From assembly GCF_003075395.1 (NCBI RefSeq), contig NZ_QDFV01000007.1, positions 622 through 64,621 of the forward strand: 64,000 nt of DNA, written 5' to 3'. Positions 1 to 11,395 of this stretch are shown here, piece by piece (the stretch's first letter is position 1; every line of letters starts with the position of its first letter). Under the pieces are notes generated by a model. That model saw only the letters and a list, made by a program, of their open reading frames with translations. It did not search any database and was not told the DNA's origin. The translations under genes were made by a program, and so were the position numbers. This DNA is from Microbacterium sp. TPD7012 (GTDB lineage Bacteria; Actinomycetota; Actinomycetes; Actinomycetales; Microbacteriaceae).

Positions 1-354
1 GCTCAGCACGATGCGGTTCACCCAGATCGATCGCGGGATGGCCGTCGACCGCACCAGGCGCGAGTCCTTCTTGAACGCCCTCGTGAAGTCGGACACCGAG
101 GTGTTGAACCACACCCACGGCAGGAGCGCCACGATGAGGAACACGATGTAGGGATCCTCGCCGACGGTGCGGTGGAAGACCTGCGTGAAGACGAACCAGT
201 AGATCGCGCTCATCACGAGCGGATCGAGGACGGACCAGAGGTAGCCGAGGAAGCTCGTCGCGTACCGGACCTTGAGGTCGCGGGCCGACAGCAGCCACAG
301 CGAATGCAGATAGCGCCGGGGCGTCCCGGGCGCCCCGACAGCAGCGTGACTCAC
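1..354 (-). CDS. ABC-2 type polysaccharide export permease (3' part outside window)
   Basis: N-terminal 118 residues of a membrane permease of the ABC-2 family that exports lipid-linked or growing polysaccharides. It starts at a GTG (352-354) with a short cytoplasmic segment, then YLHSLWLLSARDLKVRYATS, where the Arg-Asp-Leu-Lys-x-Arg-Tyr amphipathic segment followed by LGYLWSVLDPLVM and a hydrophobic stretch is typical of Wzm/TagG permeases. The frame stays open to base 1, so the gene continues to the left. It lies 10 bases downstream of glf, with the same orientation, so it is probably the exporter of a galactofuranose-containing polymer. Its ATPase is not in view and may lie further left. 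Confidence 0.85.
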   Translation of the reverse strand, partial: MSHAAVGAPGTPRRYLHSLWLLSARDLKVRYATSFLGYLWSVLDPLVMSAIYWFVFTQVFHRTVGEDPYIVFLIVALLPWVWFNTSVSDFTRAFKKDSRLVRSTAIPRSIWVNRIVLS

Positions 355-364
355 GATGTCGAGT

Positions 365-3620
<3,256 letters not shown>

Positions 3621-3624
<4 letters not shown>

Positions 3625-4946
3625 GTCGTGGCCCCTGCGGTGGCCATCAGCTCGACCGCGGTGCCGACGACGATGCGCGGAGTGCCCGCCCAGCGCGCGG
3701 CATCCGTCGCGGCGCGACCGTCAACGAGCAGCTTGATGCCGGGAAGCTGCGAAGGCTCGAGCTCACGGTAGGCGGCGTGGTCGGTCTGCAGGATCGCGAT
3801 GTCGATGTCGTCGCCCAGCGTGTACGGCTCGAATCCGAGTCGGCGCAGCTCCTCATCGCTGTACAGCGGATCGTGCACCTGGACGGCTGCCCCGCGCGCC
3901 TGCAGAGCAGCCACGGTCGGGAACACACCAGAGAAGGCCGTCTCCTTCACACCGCCGCGGTAGCTGGCGCCGAGGACGACAGCTCGCAGCCCGGACAGCG
4001 ATCCGAGGATGCCCTCGGCCTGGGCGACCAGTCGCTCCGGCATGGATTCGTTCACGCGACGCGCGGTCCGCACGATGTCGGCGCCGGGGTCCGTCGAGAG
4101 GTAGAGCTTCGGATACACCGGGATGCAGTGACCGCCGACGGCGATGCCCGGGCGGTGGATGTGGCTGAAGACCTGGGAGTTGCAGGCCTCGATCACCTGG
4201 TAGACGTCGATCCCGTTGGCCCCCGCGAACAGGGCGAACTCGTTCGCGAGCCCGATGTTCACATCGCGGTACGTGGTCTCGGCGAGCTTGGCCATCTCCG
4301 CGGCTTCCGCGCTGCCCAGGTCCCACACGCCGTTGGCCCGCGCGAGATCCGGACGATCGTCGAACTCGAGGACGGCCTCGTAGAACTCCACGGCGCGACG
4401 CGCACCCTCGTCGGACAGCGCGCCGACCAGCTTCGGGTACTTGCGGAGGTCCGCGAAGATGCGGCCGGAGTACACGCGCTCCGGCGAGAAGACGACATGG
4501 AAGTCCTCGCCCTCGGTCAGTCCGGAGACCTCCTCGAGCATCGGCTTCCACCGACCGCGGGTGATGCCCACGGGGAGCGTCGTCTCGTACGAGACCAGGG
4601 TGCCGGGGCGGAGATGCTGCGCGAGCGACCTCGTGGCCTGGTCCATCCAGCCGAACTCGGGCTCCGCGGTCTCCTCGTTGACGAAGAGCGGGACCACCAC
4701 GACGACGGCCTCCGCCGACGGGATCGCCTCGGCGTAGTCGGTCGTGGCGCGCAGGCGCCCGGCTGCCAGAGCCGCGGTGAGCTTCTCCTGCAGCTGCGCC
4801 TCACCGGGGAACGGCTCGACCCCGCTGTTGACGGCCTCGACGAGCGTCGGGTTCACATCGACGCCGATCACCTCATGTCCACGGTCGGCGAACTGCAGAG
4901 CGAGAGGGAGGCCGATCTTTCCGAGGGCCACGACGGCGATACGCAT
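3621..4946 (-). CDS. Nucleotide-sugar 6-dehydrogenase (WbpA/WecC family)
   Basis: NAD-dependent enzyme that oxidises C6 of a UDP-hexosamine to a carboxylate, here most likely UDP-GlcNAc to UDP-GlcNAcA or UDP-ManNAc to UDP-ManNAcA. The product has 441 residues. MRIAVVALGKIGLPLALQFA is the Rossmann NAD site; the active-site cysteine is C274 in GGHCIPVYPK; the C-terminal UDP-binding domain is present. The sequence alone does not separate the two substrates. The 3-acetamido-uronate genes at 23.8-26.5 kb favour a WbpA role, the first step to UDP-2,3-diacetamido uronic acid. TAGAAT ends seven bases before the ATG, so the gene probably starts its own leaderless transcript. Its last bases overlap the start of the acyltransferase. 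Confidence 0.92.
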
Positions 4947-4953
4947 GAGCGAT

Positions 4954-4959
4954 ATTCTA
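4954..4959 (-). promoter_or_regulatory. Putative -10 element of the UDP-sugar dehydrogenase gene
   Basis: TAGAAT on the minus strand, seven bases before the ATG at 4946, in an otherwise GC-rich sequence and with no ribosome-binding site between. Suggests a leaderless mRNA. Confidence 0.55.
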
Positions 4960-5054
4960 TGGCGCGGACGGAGGTCGGCCTCGCCATCCCCGTCTCCCCC
5001 GCGTACCCGCGCAGACTGTTCACGGGATGTGCGCGGAGTGTGCGGAGGCTCCGG

Positions 5055-6122
5055 TCAGCGGCGCTGCCCCTCGAGCACGGAGATGACGCGGGTGGCCGCG
5101 TGACCGTCGCCGTAGGGCGCCTGGTCCGTGTCGGCGGGCCGTGGGCGCGTCACTCCGGCGGCGATCTCCTGCGCCGTGTTCGCGAGCACGTTCCAGCCCA
5201 GCTGCACGGTCTCGACCCATTCCGTCTCCGTGCGCACCGTCGTGCACGGCACGCGCAGGAGGAACGCCTCCTTCTGCAGACCACCCGAGTCGGTGACGAC
5301 GCCGGCGCTCGAGACGGCCGCGGCGATGAGGTCGGCGTACGCCAGCGGCGCATGCGCGATGAGCGATCCCTGGGTGAGCGCGATGCCGTGGGCGGCGGCC
5401 TTCGCGACGACGCGCGGATGAGCCAGCAGGACCACGGGCTTGTCGAGGTCCGCAAGACCGGCGGCGATCTCCGCCAGGCGCGCGGGGTCGTCGGTGTTCT
5501 CGGCGCGATGGATGGTCGCGACGTAGAACGCTCCCGCCTCCAGGCCGAGCTCCTCGATCAGGGCGGAGGGAGCCCCCGCCACCTGGTCGCGGACCTCGAA
5601 CAGCACGTCGGTCATGACGTCCCCCACGAGCACCGTGCGCTCGGCGAGCCCCTCGTTCGCGAGGTGCTCGACCGCGACCTCGGTGGGAGCCAGCAGGAGG
5701 TCAGCCGCGTGGTCGGTCAGCACCCGGTTGTGCTCCTCCGGCATCCGGCGGTTGAAGCTGCGCAGACCGGCCTCGAGGTGCGCGACCGGGATGTGCATCT
5801 TCACGGCGCTCAGCGCCGCGGCGACCGTCGAGTTCGTGTCTCCGTAGACGAGGACCCAGTCCGGGCGGTGCTCGTCGAACACGGCGTCGAGCGCAGCAAG
5901 CATCGAGCCCGTCTGCACGCCGTGGGATCCGCTTCCCACACCGAGGTGCACGTCGGGAGCGGCGATGCCCAGGTCCTCGAAGAACACGTCGGAGAGCATC
6001 GGGTCGTAGTGCTGACCGGTGTGCACGATGACGTGCTCCACGCCGGCGGCGAGCGCAGCCTTGTGGATCGGAGCGAGCTTCACGAACTGGGGGCGGGCGC
6101 CGACGACGCTGATGATCTTCAC
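5055..6122 (-). CDS. wecB: UDP-N-acetylglucosamine-type 2-epimerase (non-hydrolysing; WecB/WbpI family)
   Basis: Cytoplasmic epimerase that inverts C2 of a UDP-2-acetamido sugar (gluco to manno). The product has 355 residues if started at the GTG at 6122 (MKIISVVGARPQFVKLAPI); a second GTG two codons up at 6128 is possible. Family motifs: VVGARPQFVK, HTGQHYDPMLSDVFF, VYGDTNSTVAAAL, HLEAGLRSFNRRMPEEHNR and VTDSGGLQKEAF. In P. aeruginosa the homologue WbpI acts on UDP-2,3-diacetamido-glucuronic acid; with the WbpB/E/D-like genes in this window that substrate is as likely as plain UDP-GlcNAc. TAGGCT ends eight bases before 6122. A gap of 108 bases separates it from the dehydrogenase start; it holds that gene's promoter. 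Confidence 0.93.
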   Translation of the reverse strand: MKIISVVGARPQFVKLAPIHKAALAAGVEHVIVHTGQHYDPMLSDVFFEDLGIAAPDVHLGVGSGSHGVQTGSMLAALDAVFDEHRPDWVLVYGDTNSTVAAALSAVKMHIPVAHLEAGLRSFNRRMPEEHNRVLTDHAADLLLAPTEVAVEHLANEGLAERTVLVGDVMTDVLFEVRDQVAGAPSALIEELGLEAGAFYVATIHRAENTDDPARLAEIAAGLADLDKPVVLLAHPRVVAKAAAHGIALTQGSLIAHAPLAYADLIAAAVSSAGVVTDSGGLQKEAFLLRVPCTTVRTETEWVETVQLGWNVLANTAQEIAAGVTRPRPADTDQAPYGDGHAATRVISVLEGQRR

Positions 6123-6162
6123 GATCACTCAGCCTAGAGCGCGGCGCCGCGCCGCACCCGAC

Positions 6163-6633
6163 TCAGTCCGCGAACCGGCGGGCGGCGTCGGGGAACACGC
6201 GTGCCGGCACGCCACGGAGGACGCTGTACGGAGGAGCGACCGTGTTCTCGGTGACGACCGCTCCGGCGGCGATGACGCTGTGGTGGCCGATGTCCGCGCC
6301 CATGAGGACCACGGCGTTCGCACCGATATGCACGTGGCCGCCGATCCGACTCGACGCGCGCTGGATGTCTCGGGCGCGTTCGCTGACGCAGCGCTCGACC
6401 GTGGAGTGCGTGTAGATCTGCACACCGGCGGAGATGTCGCAGCCGTCGCCGATCACGAGGCCGCCGCTGCCGTCGATGACCGTGAACGCCCCGATCCAGA
6501 CGCCGTCGCCGATCTCGGGCTCACCGACGATCCACGCGTGCGGATTGAATCTGTTGGCGGGGAGGCCGTGCCACGCGGGCACCTCCTGGTTCGGCGACTC
6601 AGCGGGCTCTCTCACGGTTCGGCGCACCTCCAT
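6163..6633 (-). CDS. Left-handed beta-helix (hexapeptide) acyltransferase
   Basis: Predicted acetyl-CoA-dependent O- or N-acetyltransferase of 156 residues. It shows the repeating [LIV]-G-x4 hexapeptides of the trimeric beta-helix fold (IGDGVWIGAFTVI, VIGDGCDISAGVQIYTHSTV, IGANAVVLMGADIGHHSVIAAGAVVT) and the closing motif YSVLRGVPARVF typical of sugar acetyltransferases. Catalytic His candidates lie in YTHSTV and ADIGHHS. It is 41 bases upstream of the 2-epimerase, same strand, and divergent from the amidotransferase operon, so a nucleotide-sugar substrate made by either side is plausible. The exact substrate cannot be read from sequence; a PglD-like N-acetylation of a 4-amino sugar is one option. 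Confidence 0.85.
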   Translation of the reverse strand: MEVRRTVREPAESPNQEVPAWHGLPANRFNPHAWIVGEPEIGDGVWIGAFTVIDGSGGLVIGDGCDISAGVQIYTHSTVERCVSERARDIQRASSRIGGHVHIGANAVVLMGADIGHHSVIAAGAVVTENTVAPPYSVLRGVPARVFPDAARRFAD

Positions 6634-6706
6634 CCCATATGATACTTAGCAGTCTGCCCGCTTCCGTGATGCCACGGGAGCTCGATAACGAGAGAACTCG
6701 AAATCC
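6634..6706 (+). promoter_or_regulatory. Divergent promoter region with overlapping -10-like boxes
   Basis: Intergenic stretch between the minus-strand acyltransferase and the plus-strand amino-sugar operon, clearly AT-richer than its surroundings. TATGAT (6638-6643) can serve the plus-strand operon with a leader of roughly 55 bases. TATCAT on the other strand (6639-6644) ends five bases before the acyltransferase ATG. The two boxes overlap, so the two directions would compete for polymerase. No convincing -35 boxes are visible. Confidence 0.4.
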
Positions 6707-7672
6707 ATGTCTGTGCGTTCAAAATCCATCCTTGTCACCGGCGGCGCCGGCTTCATCGGGAGCCACCTGGTCGATCGACTCATCCGTGACGAGCCCCGAC
6801 GGATCACCGTCGTCGACAACTTCTTCCTCGGCAGCATGGAGAACCTCACGGCCGCGCAGGCCGCGCGCCCGGACATCGACGTCATCCGGCTCGACGCCTC
6901 CGACCTCGCCGCCATGCAGGACGTCGTGACGACGCACGAGATCGACACGGTGTTCGACCTCGCCGTCATCCCGCTGCCGACCTCTCTGACCTACCCGGCC
7001 TGGACGGTCCAGACGAACGTCGGCATCGCCACGACGTTCTGCGAGATCGCCCGTCGCGGACTCGTGGAGCGCCTGATCCACGTCTCCAGCTCGGAGGCCT
7101 ACGGCTCCGCCCGCTACATCCCGATGGACGAGGGGCACCCGCACGACGCGATCACCCCGTACGCGGCGAGCAAGTCCGCCGCGGATCACATCATCGAGTC
7201 CTACGTGCAGACGTTCGGGATCGACGCCACCGTGATCCGGCCTTTCAACAACATCGGTCCTCGCCAGAACCCCGGCTCCTACGCCGGCATCGTGCCGATC
7301 ATCGTCCGCCGTGTGCTCGACGGCGAGCCGATCGAGATCTTCGGCGACGGCGAGCAGACCCGCGACTTCATCTTCGTCAAGGACAGCGCCGACCTGATCG
7401 CCCAGGTCCACGACTCCGACGAGTGCCGTGGCAAGGTGCTGAACCTCGCCACCGGCGTCGAGACCTCGGTCAACGAGCTCGTCTCGCGCATCCTCGGTCT
7501 GATGGGACGCCCCGACCACCCGGTCATCCACACGGAGGAGCGCCCCGGCGACGTCCGCCGCCACCTCGCCGACGTGTCGCAGCTCGAGTCGCTCCTGGGT
7601 CACCAGTCGCCGCGCCTCACCGACGACGCGCTCGGCCAGACCGTCGAGTGGTACACCTCGGTCCTGTCATGA
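6707..7672 (+). CDS. NAD-dependent SDR nucleotide-sugar 4,6-dehydratase/epimerase-like enzyme
   Basis: Extended short-chain dehydrogenase of 321 residues acting on a nucleotide sugar. It has the NAD motif GGAGFIGS (12-19), the catalytic Y152-x3-K156 in YAASK, and RPFNNIGPRQNPGSYAG for nucleotide-sugar binding. The third catalytic position reads S127-S-S-E130 (SSSEAYG): an acidic residue after the Ser/Thr is typical of 4,6-dehydratases and UDP-glucuronate decarboxylases rather than of GalE epimerases, which have Ala/Thr there. It is first in an operon and its stop overlaps the aminotransferase start (ATGA), so it most likely makes the 4-keto sugar for that enzyme. Annotation pipelines may call it a generic epimerase. 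Confidence 0.85.
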   Translation: MSVRSKSILVTGGAGFIGSHLVDRLIRDEPRRITVVDNFFLGSMENLTAAQAARPDIDVIRLDASDLAAMQDVVTTHEIDTVFDLAVIPLPTSLTYPAWTVQTNVGIATTFCEIARRGLVERLIHVSSSEAYGSARYIPMDEGHPHDAITPYAASKSAADHIIESYVQTFGIDATVIRPFNNIGPRQNPGSYAGIVPIIVRRVLDGEPIEIFGDGEQTRDFIFVKDSADLIAQVHDSDECRGKVLNLATGVETSVNELVSRILGLMGRPDHPVIHTEERPGDVRRHLADVSQLESLLGHQSPRLTDDALGQTVEWYTSVLS

Positions 7673-8781
7673 GGCTCAACATCCCGCTGACCGGCGCCCC
7701 GGAGGTCGACGCGGTCCGCGAGGTCATCGAGTCCGGCTACCTGACGCAGGGTGCGAAGACGGCGGCGTTCGAGGAGGCGGTGCGCGGATACACGGCCGCC
7801 CGCCACGCCGCCGCCGTCAGCTCCGCCACGACCGGTCTGCACCTCGCCCTCGTCGCGCTCGGCGTCCAGCCGGGAGACGAGGTCGTGATCCCGGGCTTCA
7901 GCTTCCCGGCGACGGCGAACGCCGTGATCCAGCAGGGCGCCACGCCCGTGTTCGTCGACATCGACGAGGCGACGTTCAACCTCGACCCCGCGCTCCTCGA
8001 CGCAGCCGTCACCGATCGGACCCGCGCCATCATGCCGGTGCACGCCTTCGGCCTCTGCGCGGACATGGACGCCATCAACGCCGTCGCCGCGCGGCACGAG
8101 CTGCCGGTGCTGGAAGACGCCGCGTGCGCTCTCGGCGGCACGTACGGGGGCCGTCACGCCGGCACGCTCGGCACCGCCGGCGTCTACTCGTTCCACCCTC
8201 GCAAGATCATCACGACCGCCGAGGGCGGGATGATCACGACCGATGACGACGAGCTCGCGAAGCGCATCGCCGTGCTGCGTGCGCACGGCGCCGTCCGCGG
8301 CGAGCTGTACATGGAGTTCGTCGAGGCCGGATTCAACTACCGGCTCAGCGACGTCCACGCGGCGATCGGCCTCGCCCAGATGACCCGCATCGACGACATC
8401 GTCTCGGGTCGCCGACGCGCGGCATCCGAGCTCACCAGCCGTGTCTCCGGCATCGAGGGCGTGCAGGTGCCGACGGAACCCGCAGGCACCGCCCACACCT
8501 TCCAGTCGTACGTCGTGCTCCTCGATGACGGCATCGATCGGGACGAGGTCATCCGTCGCATGCGAACGCGCGACATCGAGACGACGCTGGGGACGTACGG
8601 GATGCACCTGCAGCCGTATTTCCGCGAGCGGTTCGGCATCCCGGACGAGGCGCTCCCCCACACGACGCGCGCCCACCACCAGGCACTCACGCTCCCGCTG
8701 TATCCGCAGCTGACCGAGGACGACATGGATGCGATCGCCGACGCGCTGCGACTGAGCATCGAGGAGAGCGCGACACGATGA
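7669..8781 (+). CDS. DegT/DnrJ/EryC1/StrS family sugar aminotransferase
   Basis: PLP-dependent aminotransferase, 370 residues, that aminates a keto sugar nucleotide, using glutamate as likely amino donor. Family marks: MRLNIPLTGAPEVDAVREVI, GYLTQGAKTAAFEEA, the PLP-ring stacking region EDAACALGGTY, and the Schiff-base lysine K179 in FHPRKIITTAEGGM, followed by FNYRLSDVHAAIGLAQ. The ATG at 7669 overlaps the stop of the SDR gene and is preferred over the longer frame upstream, which runs inside the SDR gene. Expected substrate is the product of the SDR enzyme just upstream, giving a 4-amino (or similar) sugar nucleotide. Its last codon overlaps the HisH-like gene. Confidence 0.9.
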   Translation: MRLNIPLTGAPEVDAVREVIESGYLTQGAKTAAFEEAVRGYTAARHAAAVSSATTGLHLALVALGVQPGDEVVIPGFSFPATANAVIQQGATPVFVDIDEATFNLDPALLDAAVTDRTRAIMPVHAFGLCADMDAINAVAARHELPVLEDAACALGGTYGGRHAGTLGTAGVYSFHPRKIITTAEGGMITTDDDELAKRIAVLRAHGAVRGELYMEFVEAGFNYRLSDVHAAIGLAQMTRIDDIVSGRRRAASELTSRVSGIEGVQVPTEPAGTAHTFQSYVVLLDDGIDRDEVIRRMRTRDIETTLGTYGMHLQPYFRERFGIPDEALPHTTRAHHQALTLPLYPQLTEDDMDAIADALRLSIEESATR

Positions 8782-9410
8782 CCCGACCTGATGTCACGAT
8801 CGTCGACTACGGCGTGGGGAACCTCGGCTCGCTGCGCAATGCGCTGGCGAAGGTCGGGCGCTCCTCCGAGGTCACCAGCGACCCGCAGACCGTGATCGAT
8901 GCCGCGCGCATCATCCTCCCCGGGGTCGGCTCCTTCGACCACGCCGTCGACCGCCTGACCGAGAGCGGCCTCGGCGAGGCCGTCGTGACGGCGGCCCGCG
9001 ACAAGGGCACGCCGCTCGCGGGTGTGTGCCTCGGCATGCAGTTGATCATGGACGGCAGCGACGAAGGCGAGCGACCGGGTCTGGGCCTGATCCCCGGACG
9101 CGCCCACCGCTTCCCCGACGAGTTCGACGGTGCGCGCCTGCTCGTCCCGCACATGGGATGGAGCGCGGCCGTCGCGGCGAAGCCGTCGCGACTCGCACCG
9201 TCGCTGGGCAGCGGCGGACGGTTCTACTTCGTCCATTCCTATGCCGTCACCCCCGATGACGAGGCCGACGTCCTCACCTGGACGGAGTACGGCGAGCGCT
9301 ATGCGTCGTCGGTGGAGCGCGACAACGTGATCGGGATCCAGTTCCACCCCGAGAAGAGCCACCGCTTCGGACTGACGCTCCTCGGCGAGTTCGCGGTGGC
9401 GGAGGCCTGA
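8778..9410 (+). CDS. hisH: HisH-like glutamine amidotransferase of a sugar amidination system
   Basis: Class I glutaminase of 210 residues related to imidazole glycerol phosphate synthase subunit HisH. The catalytic triad is complete: C84 in GVCLGMQL, H190 and E192 in QFHPEKS. No histidine-pathway gene is nearby, and the next gene is a HisF-like domain fused to an N-acetyl sugar amidotransferase. In P. aeruginosa O-antigen synthesis HisH2/HisF2 feed ammonia to WbpG, which turns an acetamido group into an acetamidino group; I infer the same role here. The ATG overlaps the aminotransferase stop and the gene's TGA shares one base with the next ATG (TGATG). Confidence 0.92.
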   Translation: MTRPDVTIVDYGVGNLGSLRNALAKVGRSSEVTSDPQTVIDAARIILPGVGSFDHAVDRLTESGLGEAVVTAARDKGTPLAGVCLGMQLIMDGSDEGERPGLGLIPGRAHRFPDEFDGARLLVPHMGWSAAVAAKPSRLAPSLGSGGRFYFVHSYAVTPDDEADVLTWTEYGERYASSVERDNVIGIQFHPEKSHRFGLTLLGEFAVAEA

Positions 9411-11395
9411 TGCACGTCTATCCCCGGCTGATCCCCGTCCTGCTGCTCGAGGGCGACCGTCTCGTGAAGACCAAGGGCTTCGAGGACCCCCGCTACGTCG
9501 GCGACCCGGTCAACGTCATCAGCATCTTCAACGACCTCGAGGTCGACGAACTGGTGATCCTCGACATCGGCGCGGCGAAGAGCCGCGTGCCCGCCCGGAT
9601 GGAGCTGCTGAACCGCATCGCCACCGAGGCGTTCATCCCTCTCGCCTACGGCGGCGGCGTCGAGACCGCCGCGCAGGCGCAGGCGATCATCGCCGCGGGC
9701 TTCGAGAAGATCATCGTGAACACCGCGCTGGTCACGCACACCGACGCCGTCCGCGAGATGGTCCGCGCCCTCGGGTCGCAGGCCATCGTCGCGAGCCTCG
9801 ACGTGCGCGGGACCGACGACGGCTACGTCGTCCATACCGGCGGAGGAGCGGATGCCGCGGCCTTCACGGTCGACGAGTGGGTCGCGCTGGCGACCGATGT
9901 CGGGGTCGGCGAGATCCTCGTCACGAACATCGACCACGAGGGCACCCGAGAGGGCATCGACCTCGACCTCGTCCGCACGGTGGCGGCGACCGCGGCCGTC
10001 CCGGTGATCGCGCACGGCGGCGTGGGCGGACGCGGCGACCTCGTCGCACCGATCGAGCATGCCGGTGCGTCGGCCGTCGCCGCCGGAACCGCGTTCGTGA
10101 TGCAGTCCGGGCGCGAGAGCGTGCTGATCAACTACCCGACGCGTCCGCAGATCGACGCGCTCTTCGGCCACCTCTTCGACGGCCGCGGGGAGCCCATCGC
10201 CGCGCAGCAGTTCGGGCTGGACCTGGATGCCGCCACCTCCGACGAGTTCCTGAGCTCGCCGGACGTGTGCCGCCGCTGCATCATCACCTCCGACGTTCCC
10301 GGTGCGGCGTTCGACGCCGACGGCGTCTGCTACTACTGCCACCTGCACGACTCGCTCGACAAGCAGTACCCGATCGGGCTCGAGAGCGAGAAGGCGCTGG
10401 ACAAGTTCGTCGCCGAGCTCAAGGCCGCGGGCCGTGGCAAGAAGTACGACTGCATCATGGGGGTGAGCGGCGGCACCGATTCGTCGTACCTCGCCCACCT
10501 GCTGGTGAAGAAGGGCGTGCGCCCGCTCGCCGTGCACTTCGACAACACCTGGAACTCCCCCACGGCGACGTCGAACATCTTCGCCGTGCTCGACAAGCTC
10601 GGGGTCGACCTCGAGACCTACGTCGTGGACAACGCGGAGTACGACGACATCTACCGCTCGTTCATGCTCGCGGGAGTGAAGGACATCGAGGCTCCGACCG
10701 ACATCGGCTTCATGGGCGTGCTGTATCGCGCCGCCGAGAAGCACGGCATCCGCCACATCGTCGAGGGCCACTCGTTCCGCACCGAGGGCATCTCCCCCAT
10801 GGGCTGGCTGTACATGGACGGCGGCTACATCAAGGGCGTCCACAAGCGCTTCGGCACGGTGCCGATGAAGACCTATCCGAACCTCGACTTCACGAACTTC
10901 GTCAAGTGGTCGGCGTTCAGCAGGATCCAGCGCACCCGCCCGCTGTACTGGATCGACTACAACAAGGAGGCCGCGAAGCGCTTCCTCGCCGACGAGTACG
11001 GATGGCAGTGGTACGGCGGCCACCACCTGGAGAACCGCTTCACGGCGTTCTACCACACGTACTTCCTGCCGACCCGCTTCGGGATCAACTTCCGTCAGAT
11101 CGAGCTCTCGGCGCTGGTGCGCTCCGGCCAGATGGACCGGAGGCTCGCCGCCGCCCAGTTCATCGAGCCCCGCCACGGCGATCCCGAGCTCATCGCGATG
11201 GTGAAGAAGCGCATCGGCTTCGATGACGCGGGCTTCGAGCACGTGATGACGATGCCGAAGAAGGACTACACGGACTACTCGACGTACAAGCGGCGTTTCG
11301 AACTGCTCCGCCCGTTCTTCTGGCTCATGTGGAAGCTCGATCGCGTTCCCAAGAGCTTCTACGTGAAGTTCTGCATCCCGCGCAAGAAGCGATGA
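9410..11395 (+). CDS. HisF-like domain fused to N-acetyl sugar amidotransferase (WbpG/PseA family)
   Basis: A 661-residue two-domain protein. Residues 1 to about 252 form a HisF-type (beta/alpha)8 barrel (RLIPVLLLEGDRLVKTKGF, YGGGVETAAQA, VTNIDHEGTREGID, IAHGGVGG). The first catalytic Asp of true HisF is replaced (L12), while the second is kept (D131), as expected for a barrel that only channels ammonia. Residues from about 275 form an ATP-pyrophosphatase amidotransferase: zinc-type cysteines C287-x2-C290 and C307-x2-C310, PP-loop S353-GGTDSS, and the family block EGHSFRTEGISPMGW. Together with the HisH-like protein it should convert an N-acetyl sugar to its acetamidino form using glutamine and ATP. 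These are usually two genes; the frame here is continuous with no internal stop. Confidence 0.92.
   Translation: MHVYPRLIPVLLLEGDRLVKTKGFEDPRYVGDPVNVISIFNDLEVDELVILDIGAAKSRVPARMELLNRIATEAFIPLAYGGGVETAAQAQAIIAAGFEKIIVNTALVTHTDAVREMVRALGSQAIVASLDVRGTDDGYVVHTGGGADAAAFTVDEWVALATDVGVGEILVTNIDHEGTREGIDLDLVRTVAATAAVPVIAHGGVGGRGDLVAPIEHAGASAVAAGTAFVMQSGRESVLINYPTRPQIDALFGHLFDGRGEPIAAQQFGLDLDAATSDEFLSSPDVCRRCIITSDVPGAAFDADGVCYYCHLHDSLDKQYPIGLESEKALDKFVAELKAAGRGKKYDCIMGVSGGTDSSYLAHLLVKKGVRPLAVHFDNTWNSPTATSNIFAVLDKLGVDLETYVVDNAEYDDIYRSFMLAGVKDIEAPTDIGFMGVLYRAAEKHGIRHIVEGHSFRTEGISPMGWLYMDGGYIKGVHKRFGTVPMKTYPNLDFTNFVKWSAFSRIQRTRPLYWIDYNKEAAKRFLADEYGWQWYGGHHLENRFTAFYHTYFLPTRFGINFRQIELSALVRSGQMDRRLAAAQFIEPRHGDPELIAMVKKRIGFDDAGFEHVMTMPKKDYTDYSTYKRRFELLRPFFWLMWKLDRVPKSFYVKFCIPRKKR

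Noticed and set aside
8778..10180. HisH and HisF as part of histidine biosynthesis
   Set aside because: No hisA, hisB, hisD or hisG nearby; the HisF part lacks the first catalytic Asp and is fused to a sugar amidotransferase, so a role in sugar amidination is far more likely.
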